Shown here piece after piece: positions 50,103-60,643 of a DNA stretch of 64,000 nt. The DNA is taken from contig RPFO01000264.1 in NCBI GenBank assembly GCA_009746045.1, positions 122,001-186,000 of the forward strand, in the 5' to 3' direction. This DNA is from Mesostigma viride. Taxonomy: Eukaryota > Streptophyta > Mesostigmatophyceae > Mesostigmatales > Mesostigmataceae. Under the pieces are notes generated by a model, which saw nothing but the letters and a program-made list of their open reading frames with translations, did no database searches and was not told the DNA's origin. The number at the start of each line of letters is the position of its first letter. Positions within the stretch are counted from its first letter, which is position 1. The position numbers were made by a program, and so were the translations under genes.

Positions 50103-53100
50103 GAGCCTGCACACATCCCTGAACCCTGGAGGGTGCCCCCAGGGGTGTGTAATGTAGCTGCTAGTGACGGCAGTGAGGGGCAGCCCCATGCTCTAGTGAA
50201 AGAGCCTATTGGACACGATGGGGCAAGCTTGGTTACCACAGAGAGTATGCCAGCTGTAGCTGCAGTGGTTACTCGCCAACGTGCCCGCCATGGCGGTGCT
50301 GAGCCTGAGGTAGGACCTGGTGATGTGGACCCAGGTGGATCTCAGAAGCATTCTGACCGTGCAGGACTGGCACAGGATGGTCAGGATGAGGATAGGGCTG
50401 GAGACAGTCTGACAGGCACGACCCTGGTGCCTCCTGTACATAAGGGATCTGTACATACCTTGAGTGCTAATAATGACAATAAAATTTTCTCTCTTGTATG
50501 ACATTGCCTCAAGGTTGCATACCATGTTTGGCCATGCAGCTCAGTCTTTGCAAGTTGCTAGACGGCTGGGAGGAAGTGAGTTGTACTCCATCTGCCAACA
50601 GGTTGCTCAAGCTTGCAAGTGCAGGCTAGTTGCTAGAAAGCCCAAGCAGTCTCATGCCAGGACTCCTATTTTGCAGCCAGGCCATGTGCAGGTAGATATT
50701 CAGAGAATCAGGGGTTTGAAGCTGCTGGTGGCAGTGGACAGATATACCAAGTACAAGACCCTAGAGATCCTGCCTGACATGGAGAAGCCTACATTGATTG
50801 CTGCTCTGAAGTTGACAAGGAGCAGGTACCCTGGGTTGGAGTTGTTGCAGTGTGACATTCAGTTTGAGTGCTGTGAGAACCTGCCAGAGTTTCCAGAGTT
50901 GCTGATTACACCCAGGGAGAGCCACGGCCAGCAAGGGGTGGTGGAGAGAGCCATCCAAGAGATCAAGACTGTGCTGCTGGTGGAGAGGATTCCAAGGACG
51001 TCATCTGCCATTGTGACATCTGCATGGCTACGTTCTGTGGAGGACAGGCTGAACCTGAGGACTCCCATGTTCTTTGGTGACATTGCCATCAATCCTCTTA
51101 TGCTGCATACCAGGATGCTGCCAGCTGATGCTGAGCAGGCATGGAAGGAGAAGCTAGAGGCCAAGTTCCTCAAGCTGAGGCAGAAAGACAAGGGCTGGAG
51201 TGTCCTAGAACCTAACGTTGGACAACAGGTTGTTGTGTGGAAGGAACCAAGCTTTCCAGGGAAACGTGGCAGCTGGCATGATGGGGTGGTGACCCGAGTA
51301 GAAGCCGCTGGCCATAAGTGCTGGGTGGCCATTGATGGCTCCCAAGCAGTGCACCGTCTGTCCTGGTCAAAGATCCGTCCCCGGGGAGGTAATCAAGGAG
51401 ACCTCTTCCAGGTGCCCGCTGGTGTACAAGGCGGGGGTGACGTGGAGCTTCCTGATCAGGGTGCTACAGCTGTATCGAGCCCTCAGGGTGACCCTGGCCC
51501 GGCCCCTGGGGTACCTTCACATACGGTGGTTGGGCAAGCAGGCGGACAGGCTGCACCTCCGGAACGGCCCGACACCAGGCCTAGGGGTGTGCGTCTATCA
51601 GATATTGTACAGGCTTTGCAAAGAGCCAAGAAGGAGCCTAAGGTGTCCAAGCTTGTCCAGTTGGATGAACCTGAGGTAGCTGCCATGGAGATAGATACCA
51701 ATGCACAGGTTTCTGTCATGGGACCTCAGCATACAGGAGAACTGCTGGTCGGAGAACCAAGTTGCCCCTGGGTGTCTGATTTCAGTGGTAGGACGCATCT
51801 AAGGGTGTTGGGAGAGGTTACTGCCCCTGTCATGGGTGTGGATGTGACCTTCCTTGTCCTAGAGGACTATGATGGCCCTGTGATTTTGGGTCAGAATTTT
51901 CTGGGCAATCCTGGGATTTCTATCAGAGCTACAGCTCTGAGAAGAGATGGCTGGGGGATGATTCCCCTAGAAAATTTCAGGACAACATTTCCAGTCAGGT
52001 GCAGGGCCAAGCCGGTCAAGGGTGTAAAATGGGATGAAGGGGAGGTGCCCCCAGCGGCCAGTTTGGTGATTCCAGCTGTGTTGCACCCCAGCAGTATTGG
52101 CATAACTCACAGGAGCCTTGCTGCACACTCTCCTTTGACATATGACCAGCTGGTCCAAGAGATGAGCTCGCCTACTTTGTTTGAGGCTTGGAAGCTCGCC
52201 TTCTCCAAGGCATTGGAGGAGTGGTTGCAGTTTGAGTGTGCTGCACCAACAGACAGACGTCCCCCAGCATCAAGGAAGCTTGCTTTGAGATTTGTGCTGA
52301 AGAGGAAGGTTGTGGATGAGGTATCAGTGCCCCATGTCAGGCCTGTCCTGAATGAGTATCACGGCACGGGGAGTCTGCCAGGAGAGGAGCTATACACGCC
52401 AGGGATGCTACACGACACATGGAGAATTTTGCTATGTCTCTACGTGGGGTTGCTGAACAGGGGAGCAGCTATGTCATCAGTGCTGCTGGACTTCAAGAGG
52501 GCATTTTTAAAATCTGATCCAGAAGTGGCCAGGAGGGTGTGGAAGCAGGATGAGCCTTACTGTGTTGAGGTGCCTGCCATCTGGAAGCTGGAGCTGCATC
52601 AACAATTCCTGGTTATTCTGAAGGGCCTGGAAGGACTCAGGTCGAGCCCAATCATCTGGAGACTCACGCTGCAGGAAGCTCTGATCAGTGAGTGTGGCTT
52701 GAGAGTGTCTTCAGTTGATCCCTGTTTGCTGCTGGCCCAATGGGAGGGTCTGCCAGTGTATGCTAGTTTGCATGGAGATGATCTGCATTTGCTAGCCCCC
52801 ACGACCTGGCTGAAGAAGTTTATTCCTGTCATCAGTGGCAAGTTTTCACTGGGCAAGGAGCTGTGGCAGGAGCCCAACAAGCCTGTAGTGTTCTGTGGAA
52901 TGCAGGCTACCCTGTTCAGGAGGGACGGGGAGTGGAGTATCAGGCTTCAGGCTGGAGGAGATTATAAACAGACCATTGTGAAGGCCTTGCCAGAGAAGAT
53001 CACCCAGGCTGCAGGACCTGAGTTGAGAGGCATGTGGGCCTGGTTTGCCAGCATCTGTGGTCCGTCTTTGATGGTCCATAGCAGAATGCCTGATGAGGTG

Positions 53101-53688
53101 CTTGAGGATGAGAAGCCTCGAGTCATAGCCCGGTTGGTGGAGAGTACCCCTGATCTGATTTTGTCTGGGATTGACTTTGCCCAGCCTATCACCTTGGAGA
53201 TCTTTGTTGACAGTTCCATGGATGCTCGCCAGGTTACCAAGGTCAGGGGGAGATCTGCTGCTCTGTTTGCTTTTTATCAGAGCAGGGCAAGTTTGTTCAG
53301 CTGGTACAGCAGACTGCAGAAGAGGGTCTGTATCAGTTCAGATGTGGCAGAATGCAGGGCCATATGCGAGGGGATCCAGTCCAGCCTGTACATAAAGGAG
53401 TTAATGCTGGAGCTGGCTTCAGTTACCCCTTGGACCTTGCAGATGGAGACGTTGTTGCTAACAGACAGCATGGGTATGGTCCAGTTTGTTCACAAGCAGC
53501 TGGCCAGAAGCCGGGACCTGGATTATTTGTTGCTGAAGGAGTTGGCCAGTTTGGTTGACTTGAAGCATATCCCTGGCGAGGAGAACCCTGCTGATGCATT
53601 GACAAAGCTGCCACACAAGGCCCCAGCCCAGTACAATGTACTGAGGAAGCTCATGAATGCTGACTGTCAAGTCGGTCTATCTGTCTAA
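50100..53688 (+). CDS. pol: Family C pol: integrase - protease-like - RT - RNase H
   Basis: From 50100 to about 50485 it is in the gag frame. A one-base slip in the A4T4 run near 50483 puts the rest in the next frame. Then it is open to 53688: RLHTMFGH ... CKCR, integrase VDIQRIRG, CDIQFEC, GQQGVVERAIQE, tail WKEPSFPGKRGSW. Protease-like domain near 51690-51905: MEIDTNAQVSVM, SDFSGR, VILGQNFL. RT: DFKRAFLKSD, SLHGDDLHL near 52777. RNase H: FVDSSMDARQ, SDVAECRAICEG, NPADALTKL. It is the best reference copy for domain order. Confidence 0.92.
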
Positions 53689-54494
53689 AAGCTGAGAGCT
53701 GGGTGCTTAAGTCTCTGGATATCAGGCTGGGAGCTTGATTGTACATAATCCTGAGCACACCTTGAGGGGTGAGACATGTCTCTGGTGTGGGAATGTCTGA
53801 CATTGTCTCTGATGGAGAGATGTCTATCTGGGGTTTTCATCTCAGTCTGAGGTTTCCCCAGATCTGTGGTTTGTGGGCGGGGTTCGATTCCCTGGTGCCG
53901 TCTTAAGGCGGAGTTTCACGGACTGGCTGACCCATCCACCATGCTGGTGAGGTGGCGACAGGTCCCCTGATTTTCCACGGTTGGAACGAGTATGGGAGCT
54001 TGTGTTTTGCATGTGCTTCGCGTAGATGTTGTGTCTGGTTCGATAAGGGGCAGCAGACCGGCGCCGACTCCCGTCTGGGGGTCAGCAATGTTTTCTGATG
54101 AGCTGTTGTGGGTGATCTGTGGGGTTTCGCCTAAGGTCCTGAAGGTTGTACATACTTCTCAAGTTCTTAGCTGAACACCTATGGGCTGCCACAGTTGGCC
54201 AACCTCTTGTACATGGGTAACACAACGAGCCTCCCGTGAAGGGATAGGGACTCATTGTAATTTGTTTGTGCTCCTGAACCAGTATGGGTGCTATGTACAT
54301 ATAATAAGGAATCCAAGCTGACTGTCATGCCCAGTGGGTGTGACTTGTAGTCAGGGAGGATGTCCAGGAATCCAAGCTGGCTGTCATGCCCAGTGGGTTG
54401 TGACTTGTAGTCGGGGAGGATGTCCAGTACCCATTGTGTGTGTTTGTATGTAGACTTGTGTGAGCTGCTACAGCTCAAGAAAAGAAAGGATTGG
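53689..54494 (+). other. Family C 3' noncoding region
   Basis: The T-arm-like GGGGTTCGATTCCCT is at 53879-53893, in the 22-bp block shared exactly with B. A single GGCGCC lies near 54060. TTGTAATTTG (54255-54264) pairs with the primer-site position; the flanks (AGGGAC ... GTGCTCCT) form only a weak stem. A tandem duplication and the purine tract AAGAAAAGAAAGGATTGG precede the LTR. Confidence 0.75.
54308..54426 (+). repeat. Tandem duplication (59 + 60 bp) in the C 3' noncoding region
   Basis: Two copies of a unit starting GGAATCCAAGCTG and ending GGGAGGATGTCCA, with about three differences. It may be a recent slippage event. Confidence 0.9.
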
Positions 54495-55194
54495 AGTTAA
54501 CGCCAAGCGCATTGGCGTGATCCTGATTCGGCATATCTCTGCGATTCCAGCGGCACCGGAACGAGTTCATTCCGACAAGTATCAAGAAAGTTATGGCGTT
54601 CCGACTTCCCGGTCGCGCGCGAGCGCGAGCCGGCTGTTCTTCTAAGTCGGACGTGAATATTTGCCGACGGCATATGGGGTCGACAGTAATTCCTGGGCTG
54701 ACAGGAATTAGGTGCTGTACCTACGACGGTATTGGATTAATACGTCGTACGCAGGAAATAGGAACCTTAACCTGTGGTCTGTTGGTACCGCAGGATTAGT
54801 CCTGGACTTCTAGGTGCAGATGCAATAATCACTGTGGTGACTGTACTCTGTGGTCACTGTGCCTGTATGGCAGACCTACTGTATAGGAACTGGGCGCTGT
54901 ACAGGTAGTGAATACTGTACCGGGAGTGTTATTACTGAGCATACCTCTTAGGTTGCTCAGGACTAGCAAGCACAGTGCACAAGTATATAAACAATAGGCC
55001 AGTGCCATTTGGGCAGATCTCTTGCGAGCCCGCCTCACGTGTTGTGCCTTGACTTGGCAAGCGCGTGTACAAGCCTCAAGTGTGTGAGCGCTGTAACATT
55101 ATCCAATTTTAACAAAGCTCCGTTTCCAACCATATTCACACATTGCTGCATTGCAACCATATCCTTCACATTGCGTTTGCTAGGAACGTTAACT
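54495..55194 (+). repeat. 3' LTR of element C
   Basis: 700 bp, same ends as the 5' LTR, followed by the target duplication CCCTT. Confidence 0.93.
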
Positions 55195-55505
55195 CCCTTT
55201 CTTTGGGAACCTGGTGTAGATTAAAGTTAGGTCTTCACTTAGTCAGAGGAGTTTGGATAGAGGAGTCCATGAACGTACTATTGTGAGTTCCTGGTCATCC
55301 AGTTATCACAGGCGCCCGTTCATATGGCGCCCGCCACGGAGCCTCCTTTATCTTTTAAATCCTTCCAAAGACTGAGAGAGCCCTGACAAATGTTAGCCAA
55401 CACATGGGGAGCCCATGTCCTCACTGAGGGATAAACTCAGGATTCACACATGCCAGGCTGAGGTCAGCTGGGGAATCGAACCCCACCCCAGACCTCCAGA
55501 TTGTC
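55195..55505 (-). other. A2 3' noncoding region in inverted orientation, proximal part
   Basis: On the minus strand: T-arm-like motif (55484-55470), GGCGCC pair (about 55340-55315), and the CAATAGTACG hairpin near 55284. It ends abruptly at 55505, just upstream of the T-arm motif, where A2 internal DNA starts in the opposite orientation. Confidence 0.8.
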
Positions 55506-55625
55506 GCAGCAGCAGCAGCAGCCACACCGGTTGCTGAGGGTGTTGAGGAGCGTCCAGACCGTGAGGAGGGGCAGGCGAGTGCAAGCCAGGAGGCGGCCTC
55601 GTCTGGAGTAAGTGCGTCGGCCTGA
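55506..55625 (+). pseudogene. C-terminal end of the A2 upstream ORF
   Basis: Forty codons, an Ala run, then TPVAEGVEERPDREEGQ, stop at 55623-55625. The A ORF ends similarly (GTPVARTAQEREEE). The rest is deleted. Confidence 0.5.
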
Positions 55626-55672
55626 GTGGTTCCAGCAGCCATATCTGCGTGTGTTGTCTGTAGTGTTTTATA

Positions 55673-57054
55673 ATGCTTCGTAACACGCGCGGGAGCGGCA
55701 GCGGGAGCGGGGCGGGGCCGGGCGGGGGATGGCGGTGGTGAGGCAAGGGCGGATACGGGAGGCCCAGCCAGCGTCGTGCCAGAGGGACAGGCAATCCCAA
55801 CGGCAGAGGGCGCCAATGGCAGGAGGGCATCCATCCGGAAGAGGAAGGAGGTGGCACAAGGGGAGGAGCGTGCGGGGTGGCCAACCGACGGCGTGGTGCT
55901 GACGGGGGAGGGCCAGGATGATGCTGAACGTCAAGCACCTGGTAAGAGACCACGTGTGCCTGAGTCTGGTGTCACTCCACCTGCAGCTAGTGTTCCTGCG
56001 CCATTAGCACCGGTAGGAGCTGCTGTCATTGGCAGTGACCCTCGTGCTTTGCCTGGGACTAGACCTCACATGAGTGCTGTGGCTGTGATGAATGGCCAGA
56101 AGCCTCTCAAGCCTCCTGTGGGACAGGAAGAGCTAGACAAGTGGTTGGAGAATATGGAGCTAGTTTCTTGCTCTGTAGATCCCACTGTCAACCTTGTGCA
56201 GGTATTCCACACATCGGACCACGACTAATAGGGATTCTAGTGAGCGTGTGAGGGACAAGGCTAGGCAAGCTGTCAAGGACAAGCTGACTTGGTCTCAGTT
56301 CCTGGAGGGCCTTCGTCAGGAGTTCTCTGATAAGGTACTCAACCTCACTAATCACTATAAGCTCAGCTATGATACCTTTGAGATCAAGGGCACGGTAGCT
56401 GCTGAGGAGCTGCAGCGGCTCACACGCATCAGGGAGAAGGGGGCCAAGCATGGCTTTAATCTGACTGACAGAGCAGTGGCAGATTACTTCCTGGATCGCA
56501 TGGGGCTGAGTGTGGATGGGAGAAATGCAGCTAGGATGTTTGCTGATCAGACAGATGGGACGTGGACAGCCTTGCAAAGGGTTATTTTCAACATCCGTCT
56601 ATCTGACAATGCTGCTTGCAAGGCAATCCAGGTGACTGGTGCCCCTTCAGCCTCCGCTCATCAGGTCCATGGTGATGCCCCTGCCCAGTGGGCAGGGTGC
56701 ATGCTCAGGCAGATCCCAGGCCTAGTAGGCGTCAGAGGGCTAACAGGCGCAGGCAGAATGGTAACCAGGGTGGCAAGGGCCAGCAGCAGGGATCCAAAGG
56801 CAAGGGTCAGCAGCATGCAGGCTGGGGGTCACCAGGGTGGTCAGCAGAACAAGGGTGGCCAAGGGCAAGGCAAGAGCCAGGGCCAGGGCACCCAGGCCAG
56901 TCAGAGCAGCCAGAACCAGGGTGGCCTGAAGAAGGCTGCTGCTGGGAAGGATGACAAGTGCTTTGGATGTGGCAGGACAGGTCATTGGCGACGTGACTGC
57001 CCAGACCAGGCCAAGTCTGCTGGAGCAGGCTCTGGCCAGGTGGGTAAGCCATGA
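55673..57054 (+). CDS. gag: Family A2 gag with CCHC knuckle, several frameshifts
   Basis: The ATG at 55673 matches that of the fragment at 62326. Extra bases near 55720 shift the frame. The capsid-like part reads LDKWLENMELV and DPTVNLVQVFHTS, then after a shift near 56210 LTWSQFLEGLRQEF and YFLDRMGLSVDGRNAAR. A double shift affects about 56690-56800. The knuckle CFGCGRTGHWRRDC is at about 56960-57001. The frame ends CCA TGA CTT and pol follows in the same frame. Confidence 0.8.
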
Positions 57055-57057
57055 CTT
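57052..57057 (+). promoter_or_regulatory. Probable gag-pol readthrough site (UGA CUU)
   Basis: The codons after the TGA (LDVLSPVNSQSP) run straight into pol without another stop. The context matches B and C. Confidence 0.6.
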
Positions 57058-60000
57058 GATGTGTTGTCCCCTGTAAATAGTCAATCACCCCTAGTGGGAC
57101 GAACAGTTGTACAAAGTAATGGGGGTGTCCCTCTTGTGCAGCAGCAAGAGGTTGGGAATGATGAGGTGCTTCCACTCAATGATTGCAATAACGCTGCTGC
57201 AGCAGTGGAATTCCCTGTGCCTGTGGCAGGTGCAGGGTCTCCAGTTGTTGGGGTTGACTCTGGGAGTCAAGCCGCCAGACTGGAAGGACCTGCAGCTTCT
57301 GTGGGAACCGGGGCTGGCTCTGGGAGCCGAGCTACCTTGGAGGAGGTCCCTGGAGCAAGAGAACAGCAGGTGGGTCGTGCTATCCCAAGCACACAGTCTT
57401 TGTCACGTTCCTCTCTGTGCAGCCAGGCTGACAGGGGGTTGAGCTATGCTCAGGCTGGAAACACTCTACACCATATCTTTGGCCACTCTAAGCAGGCAGA
57501 GATGTTTGCTTGGAAGATTGGCAAGGAGCCTTTGCTAGAGGCCTGCAGTGCAGCTGCTCAGAATTGTGTCTGTCAGGAGAATGCTGTTCGCCTCCCACAG
57601 TCCCATGCCAGAGAACCTGCTAGAGAGCGGGGGGATATCCAGGTGGACATCCAACACATCAGGGGCATGTATCTGTTGGTGGGGGTGGATAGGTTTAGCA
57701 GATATAGGTTGCTGACCATTCTTCCTGGAATGCAGGAGCATCAGCTGTTGATGGGTCTCCAGTCTTTGTTGCCAGGCTTTGGGGTGTACACCAAGGTGCA
57801 AGCTGACTTGCAGTTTGACTGCTTGATCAAGCTGGCTGACCAGCTTCCTTGTAAGTTGGTAGTGGTCCCTAGGGAATGCCATGGGCAGCAGGGAGCTGTA
57901 GAGAGATCTATACGTGAAGTAAAAACAGTGGTGCTAGCAGCTAGGAGTGTGCCTGTTGTGGCATCAGCTCTAGAGAAAGCAGCTTGGTGTAAGGGGATTG
58001 AGGAGCAGCCACAGGGTAACCTATTACTATGATGGTGTGGCAGTCTCTCCCCTGGCATTGCAGTTTGGTATGCTATCACAGGACGTGGTGGCAGCCTGCC
58101 TGAAGAAGGCAGACAGGGTGTTTTCCAGATTGAGGCGTAAGGACAAGGGTTGGAAAATGCTGAGGCCCCAGGTGGGACTGAGGGTCAGGATGTGGAAGGA
58201 ACCGTCATTACCAGGCAAGCGTGGCAAGTGGCAAGATGGGCAGGTAACCCATGTTGAAGAAGCTAACCATTCTTGTCTGGTGGCTTTGGAGAGTAATCCC
58301 AAGCACGTGTACAGGCTATCCTGGGCTCACGTCAAGGAGAGAAGGCCAACTGCAATCTGGCCTGAAGACGGCCCTGATCCTCCCTTGGAGGGAGATGAGC
58401 AGGATGAGAGCCAGGCAGCAGATGCTAACCCACCATGCTTGGATTATGGTCTGTCCTGGATGGATGAGGGTGAGCAGGAGTCTGCTGAGACGTCTGTCAC
58501 AAGGCCAGAGGTGGCCAGGGCTGCACCACAGTCCAGGGGGCTGCTTATGGCGGACATCATTCGAGCTCTGCAGAACAGCAAGCGTGATCCCAAGGTATCT
58601 AAGCTCACGGGATGGGGGTCATGTGGGGCACCAGCACTAGAAGTGGATACCAACTCACAGGTGTCCATTCTAAGGGTAGAGGATGCTGCAGGCTTGCAGT
58701 GGTCATCCCCTAGCTGCCTAGCTGTGTCTGATTTCTCTGGGAATGTGTCCATGAAGATCTTGGGAGAAGTGAGTGTGCCTATCCTGGGGGTGCCCACCAC
58801 GTTCAGTGTGGTTGAAGGGTATCAGGGGCCTGCCATTCTAGGTCAGAACTTCTTGTGCTTACCAGGGGTGAGGATATCCTCTGAGGAGCTAGCATTAGAA
58901 GGGCAGGGCCGCCTTCCCTTGCAGAGATATCGCTACTCCCAGGGTCTTAGTGTGGCTGTAAGGGCTGTGAGGGGTCTAGAGGCAGAGGGTCCTGATACAA
59001 AGGAGCCCATTGCTGGGGACCTGCTGATCCTCCCTACTACGTTTGACCCACGTGAGTTGGGTGTGCAGAGGTACCAGATCCCAGGAACGAGTCCTGTACC
59101 TTGGCGCAAGCTAGTGGAGATGATGCAAAGCCCCAAGATGGCTAAGGCATGGACTCTTGGCTTTGTTGCTTCTGGGCATGAGTGGATAGTTGCCAACTGT
59201 GCAGAGCCTGTGGATGTCCTCCCTGAGGATCACCAGCTGCTCAGGTTGATGTTTGTCCTCAAGCTCAAGGAGGTAGATGGCGTGCAGGTGCCACATGTTA
59301 GACCAGTTGTGACTGAGTACCATGGCACTGGACAGTTAGCAGATGAGGAGCTTTACACACCAGGGATGCTGCATGATACATGGAGGATTTTGTTGTGCAT
59401 TTACTTGTCTTTTCTGCAGAAGGGGATACCCTATAGCTCTGTGTTGGTAGATTTCAAGAGGGCTTTTCTTAAGGGTGATCAGCAGGAAGCACAGGATACT
59501 TGGCGCACAATACCCCCTTTCTTTGTTAAGGTGCCTGCAGTGTGGAGGGCAGAGCTGAAGACGAGGTATTTGAGGATTCTCAAAGGCGTGGAAGGCCTTA
59601 GATCGAGTCCCATCATCTGGAGGAAGAGCTTGGAGAAGTACCTCAGGTCTGTCTGTGGTCTCTCAGTCTCTCCAGTTGATCCTTGTCTGTTTCAGGGTAG
59701 CTATGAGGGGCTGCCAGCGTTTGCCTCCCTGCATGGTGATGATCTGCATCTCCTGGGCCATCCCACTTGGCAAGAGTTGACTCTGGCCAGGATCCAGAAA
59801 CGGTTTGAACTGGGTAAGATCCAGTACATGGTTGAGAATGAGCCCATGGTGTTTTGTGGAATGCAGGCGACCTTGGTCCATCAGCAGGGTACATGGTCCA
59901 TCCAGCTGGAGGGTGGTAAGGATTATCCTCAGCAGATCATAGATGCCTTGCAGGAGCCCATCACCCAGGCCAGATGTGCAACAATACGAGGTATGTTGGC

Positions 60001-60643
60001 ATGGCTGGCCAGCATTTGTGCTCCTGACCTGTTGGTACTGAGTCGGTTGACCGATTCCCAACTGGTTGAGGTGGGTGCTGAGAGAGTGGTAGAGGCTGTT
60101 CGCATGTCTCCCCCTCTCATGCTGGGTCCTTTGGATTTGTACAGGCCTTTTGACATGATGCTCTATGTGGACAGTTCTATGGATAGTAGGAAGGTCACAG
60201 AGGTCAGGGGCCGTGCAGCAGCATTAATATCCCTGGTGCAGGAACAGTCCTCTCTGGTCTGCTGGTACAGTCGGTTGCAAAACAGGGTAACTCCCAGCAG
60301 TGACATTGCTGAGTGCAGGGCAATCTGTGAAGGGCTTCATACTGCTCTTTACTTGAGGGAGCTATTTTACCAGCTATGTCAAGTGGCTTCCTGTCGGTTG
60401 CAGATGCACACACTGGTAAGAACTGACAGCATGGGCATGGTGCAGTTTGTGCACAGGCAGCTGGCCAGGAGCAGGGACCTTGATTATTTGTTGCTCAAGG
60501 AAATGTCTTGCTTAGCTAACATTGAACATGTGGCTGGCGTGGACAACCCTGCAGATGCTCTCACCAAGCTGGAGGAGAAGGCTGAGCTGCAATACCCTTT
60601 GCTTCGTGGGCTCATGGCCTCCAAGGGGGGAGGGCCAGAGTAG
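57055..60643 (+). CDS. pol: Family A2 pol: integrase - protease-like - RT - RNase H
   Basis: TLHHIFGH ... CVCQ, integrase VDIQHIRG, QADLQFD, GQQGAVERSIRE; tail WKEPSLPGKRGKW. Near 58010 a small deletion (EEQ then HRVTYYY; A has EEQLNHRVNYYF) shifts the frame once. Protease-like domain near 58640-58860: LEVDTNSQVSIL, SDFSGN, AILGQNFL. RT: DFKRAFLKGD, SLHGDDLHL near 59735. RNase H: YVDSSMDSRK, SDIAECRAICEG, VDNPADALTKL. Apart from that one shift it is open to 60643. Confidence 0.9.

Larger units (their letters stand above)
47109..55194 (+). mobile_element. Complete family C copia-like LTR retrotransposon
   Basis: 8086 bp with LTRs of 698 and 700 bp that differ at about three places. The target duplication is CCCTT (47104-47108, 55195-55199). 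It lies in the inverted A2 3' region and is younger than that. It contains the upstream ORF, gag, UGA, pol and the 3' region with the T-arm-like motif and anti-primer-site sequence. With two visible frameshifts it is the least damaged copy here. Confidence 0.93.
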
